From Pararhodobacter marinus (GTDB lineage Bacteria; Pseudomonadota; Alphaproteobacteria; Rhodobacterales; Rhodobacteraceae): 64,000 nt of DNA. A program made the translations under genes and the position numbers. The notes beneath the pieces were generated by a model. The model saw only the letters and a program-made list of their open reading frames with translations. It did no database searches and was not told the DNA's origin. The DNA is taken from assembly GCF_003122215.1 (NCBI RefSeq), contig NZ_QEYD01000003.1, forward strand, positions 124,001-188,000, read 5' to 3'. The number at the start of each line of letters is the position of its first letter. Positions within the stretch are counted from its first letter, which is position 1. Of the stretch, positions 62,451 through 64,000 are shown piece by piece.

Positions 62451-64000
62451 GCGTTCTGCACAAACCCCTGCCCCATGATGCCGCGCCGCTGCATGTGACC
62501 GGCGAGGCGCGCTATGTCGACGATATCCCGACGCCCGCGGGCACGCTGCATCTGGCCTTCGGCCTGTCCGAGATCGCGCACGGCGATATTGTCGCGATGG
62601 ACCTGTCGGCGGTGAAAACCGCGCCCGGCGTTGTCGCGGTGCTGACCGGCGAGGATATCGGCCACGCGGATTGTTCACCCTCGAACAATGACGAGCCGCT
62701 GCTTGCGCTCGGGACGGTTCATTACGTCGGGCATCCCGTCTTTCTGGTGATTGCCGACAGCCACCTGAACGCGCGCAAGGCGGCGCGGCTGGGCCGGATC
62801 TCGTATGAAGAGAAACCGGCGGTGCTGAGTGTCGACCAGGCGCTCGCCGCAAATGAACGCTTCGAGGAAGGCCCGCGCATCTGGGAGCGCGGCGATCTGG
62901 ACGCCGCTTTCGCGCAATCGGCGAAAGTGATCGAGGGCCGGATCGACATGGGCGGGCAGGAGCATTTCTATCTGGAAGGTCAGGCGGCGCTTGTCAGCCC
63001 GCAGGAAGGCGGCGACATGCATGTCGTCTCGTCGACCCAGCACCCGACCGAAATCCAGCACAAGGTCGCCCATGCCCTGCATGTGCCGATGCATGCCGTG
63101 CGGGTCGAAACCCGGCGCATGGGCGGCGGGTTCGGCGGAAAGGAAAGTCAGGGCAATCACTTGGCCGTGGCCTGCGCGCTGGCGGCAAGGCTGACGGGTA
63201 AACCCTGCAAGATGCGCTATGACCGCGACGACGACATGGTCGTGACCGGCAAGCGCCACGATTTCCGCATCGATTACAAGGTGGGGATCGATGCCGAGGG
63301 CCGGATCCTTGCCGTCGATTTCATCCATTACACCCGCGCGGGCTGGTCGATGGACCTGACCCTGCCGGTGGCCGACCGCGCGATGCTGCATGCCGACAAT
63401 GCCTATTGGCTGCCGAATGTGCGGATCGAAAGCCACCGGCTGCGCACCAATATGTGCTCGGCCACCGCCTATCGCGGCTTCGGCGGCCCGCAAGGCCTGC
63501 TGGGGATCGAGCGGGTCATGGATCATATCGCCCACGCGCTGAAATGCGACCCGCTGGAGATCCGGAAGCGGAATTACTACCGCGCGGCACAACCAGCCAA
63601 GTCCGGGCCCGGCACCGGAAAGCGGTTCAGCGCTGAACATTCTCCCCAGCAACCTGAACCTGACGCGGTACAGACCACGCCCTATGCCCAGCCGGTCGAG
63701 GATTTCATCCTGCACGAGATGACGGCGCGGCTGGAAGCGACCTCGGATTACGCGGCCCGCCGCGCGGCGATTGCCGAATGGAACGCGGCGAATCCGGTGC
63801 TGAAGAAGGGGATCGCGCTGACGCCAGTGAAGTTCGGCATCAGCTTCACCCTGACCCATCTCAATCAGGCGGGCGCGCTGGTCCATGTCTATCAGGATGG
63901 CTCGATCCACCTGAACCATGGCGGGACCGAGATGGGACAAGGCCTGTTCCAGAAGGTGGCACAGGTCGCGGCGGGGGTATTCGACGTGCCGCTCGAGGCG
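62447..64000 (+). CDS. xdhB: Xanthine dehydrogenase large subunit (molybdopterin), 5' part
   Basis: The first 518 codons of the molybdenum subunit, which hydroxylates hypoxanthine and xanthine. It has [46 protein letters not shown], the molybdopterin loop [12 protein letters not shown] near residue 226, [13 protein letters not shown] near 343 and [20 protein letters not shown] near the edge. The window ends before the catalytic glutamate region. A Gln/Pro-rich insertion of about 25-30 residues follows RKRNYY (near 382), before [15 protein letters not shown] 62447 overlaps the xdhA stop. Confidence 0.95.
   Translation, partial: MSVLHKPLPHDAAPLHVTGEARYVDDIPTPAGTLHLAFGLSEIAHGDIVAMDLSAVKTAPGVVAVLTGEDIGHADCSPSNNDEPLLALGTVHYVGHPVFLVIADSHLNARKAARLGRISYEEKPAVLSVDQALAANERFEEGPRIWERGDLDAAFAQSAKVIEGRIDMGGQEHFYLEGQAALVSPQEGGDMHVVSSTQHPTEIQHKVAHALHVPMHAVRVETRRMGGGFGGKESQGNHLAVACALAARLTGKPCKMRYDRDDDMVVTGKRHDFRIDYKVGIDAEGRILAVDFIHYTRAGWSMDLTLPVADRAMLHADNAYWLPNVRIESHRLRTNMCSATAYRGFGGPQGLLGIERVMDHIAHALKCDPLEIRKRNYYRAAQPAKSGPGTGKRFSAEHSPQQPEPDAVQTTPYAQPVEDFILHEMTARLEATSDYAARRAAIAEWNAANPVLKKGIALTPVKFGISFTLTHLNQAGALVHVYQDGSIHLNHGGTEMGQGLFQKVAQVAAGVFDVPLEA

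Noticed and set aside
1-64000. tRNA genes, CRISPR arrays, insertion sequences or prophage
   Set aside because: No T-loop/acceptor pattern, no regularly spaced repeats, no transposase, integrase or phage structural gene could be seen in any interval.

Overview
The window looks like chromosomal DNA from a high-GC alphaproteobacterium of the order Rhodobacterales (Rhodobacter/Paracoccus/Roseobacter relatives). The grounds are family resemblance of many genes, a single-polypeptide PntA, a 462-residue XdhA, an intact edd...eda Entner-Doudoroff locus, small lineage-restricted families, and an intergenic repeat with a TATTTG...CAAAG core. I see no tRNA, rRNA, CRISPR array, insertion sequence or prophage gene. 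Almost all of the window is densely packed, vertically inherited-looking coding DNA.

Layout. 1-6.1 kb: 5' part of a circularly permuted ATP-grasp gene (minus), a secreted Cache-like protein with a chemoreceptor, phosphoglycerate kinase with a small overlapping charged protein, and a membrane-anchored alpha/beta hydrolase. 6-19.3 kb: TauE/SafE permease, moaA, a small lipoprotein, an FAD amine/amino-acid oxidase, purB, an enoyl-CoA hydratase, a PaaI-type thioesterase, a NYN/OST-HTH protein, mfd, a small membrane protein, hemB and a SYLF lipoprotein. 19.4-26.3 kb: pntAB, a DUF454 protein and a dctQMP TRAP transporter with a TakP-like binding protein. 26.5-33.2 kb: an arginine uptake and catabolism locus. 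An amino-acid ABC importer (binding protein and two permeases, no ATPase) faces a dimethylargininase-like amidinohydrolase, a TetR regulator, an AruH-like aminotransferase and an AruI-like 5-guanidino-2-oxopentanoate decarboxylase. An AT-rich inverted repeat sits in the divergent promoter region.

33.3-51 kb: clpPX, ccmF-ccmH with a PaaG-like hydratase, and a two-component unit made of an SLC5-transporter/histidine-kinase fusion, a small 2-TM protein and a receiver-only regulator. Next come a ScfR/PccR-type regulator divergent from accBC, then aat, a phospholipase D/cardiolipin-synthase-like protein with an endonuclease/exonuclease/phosphatase partner, and a LuxR-alpha/beta-hydrolase fusion whose nucleophile serine is replaced by methionine. 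51.4-57.4 kb: edd and eda flank a 51-residue protein, a PUA-type rRNA methyltransferase and a PIN-domain protein. edd and eda carry matching operator-like sequences at the same distance from their start codons. 57.4-64 kb: an enoyl-CoA hydratase overlapping dnaE, then xdhA and the first two thirds of xdhB.

Pathway links: pgk, edd and eda belong to sugar breakdown; moaA makes the molybdenum cofactor used by xdhAB; ccmFH completes c-type cytochromes; pntAB makes NADPH. The least described parts are the Ser-to-Met LuxR-hydrolase, the arginine locus with its palindrome, the genes between edd and eda with their paired operators, and the six-copy intergenic repeat.
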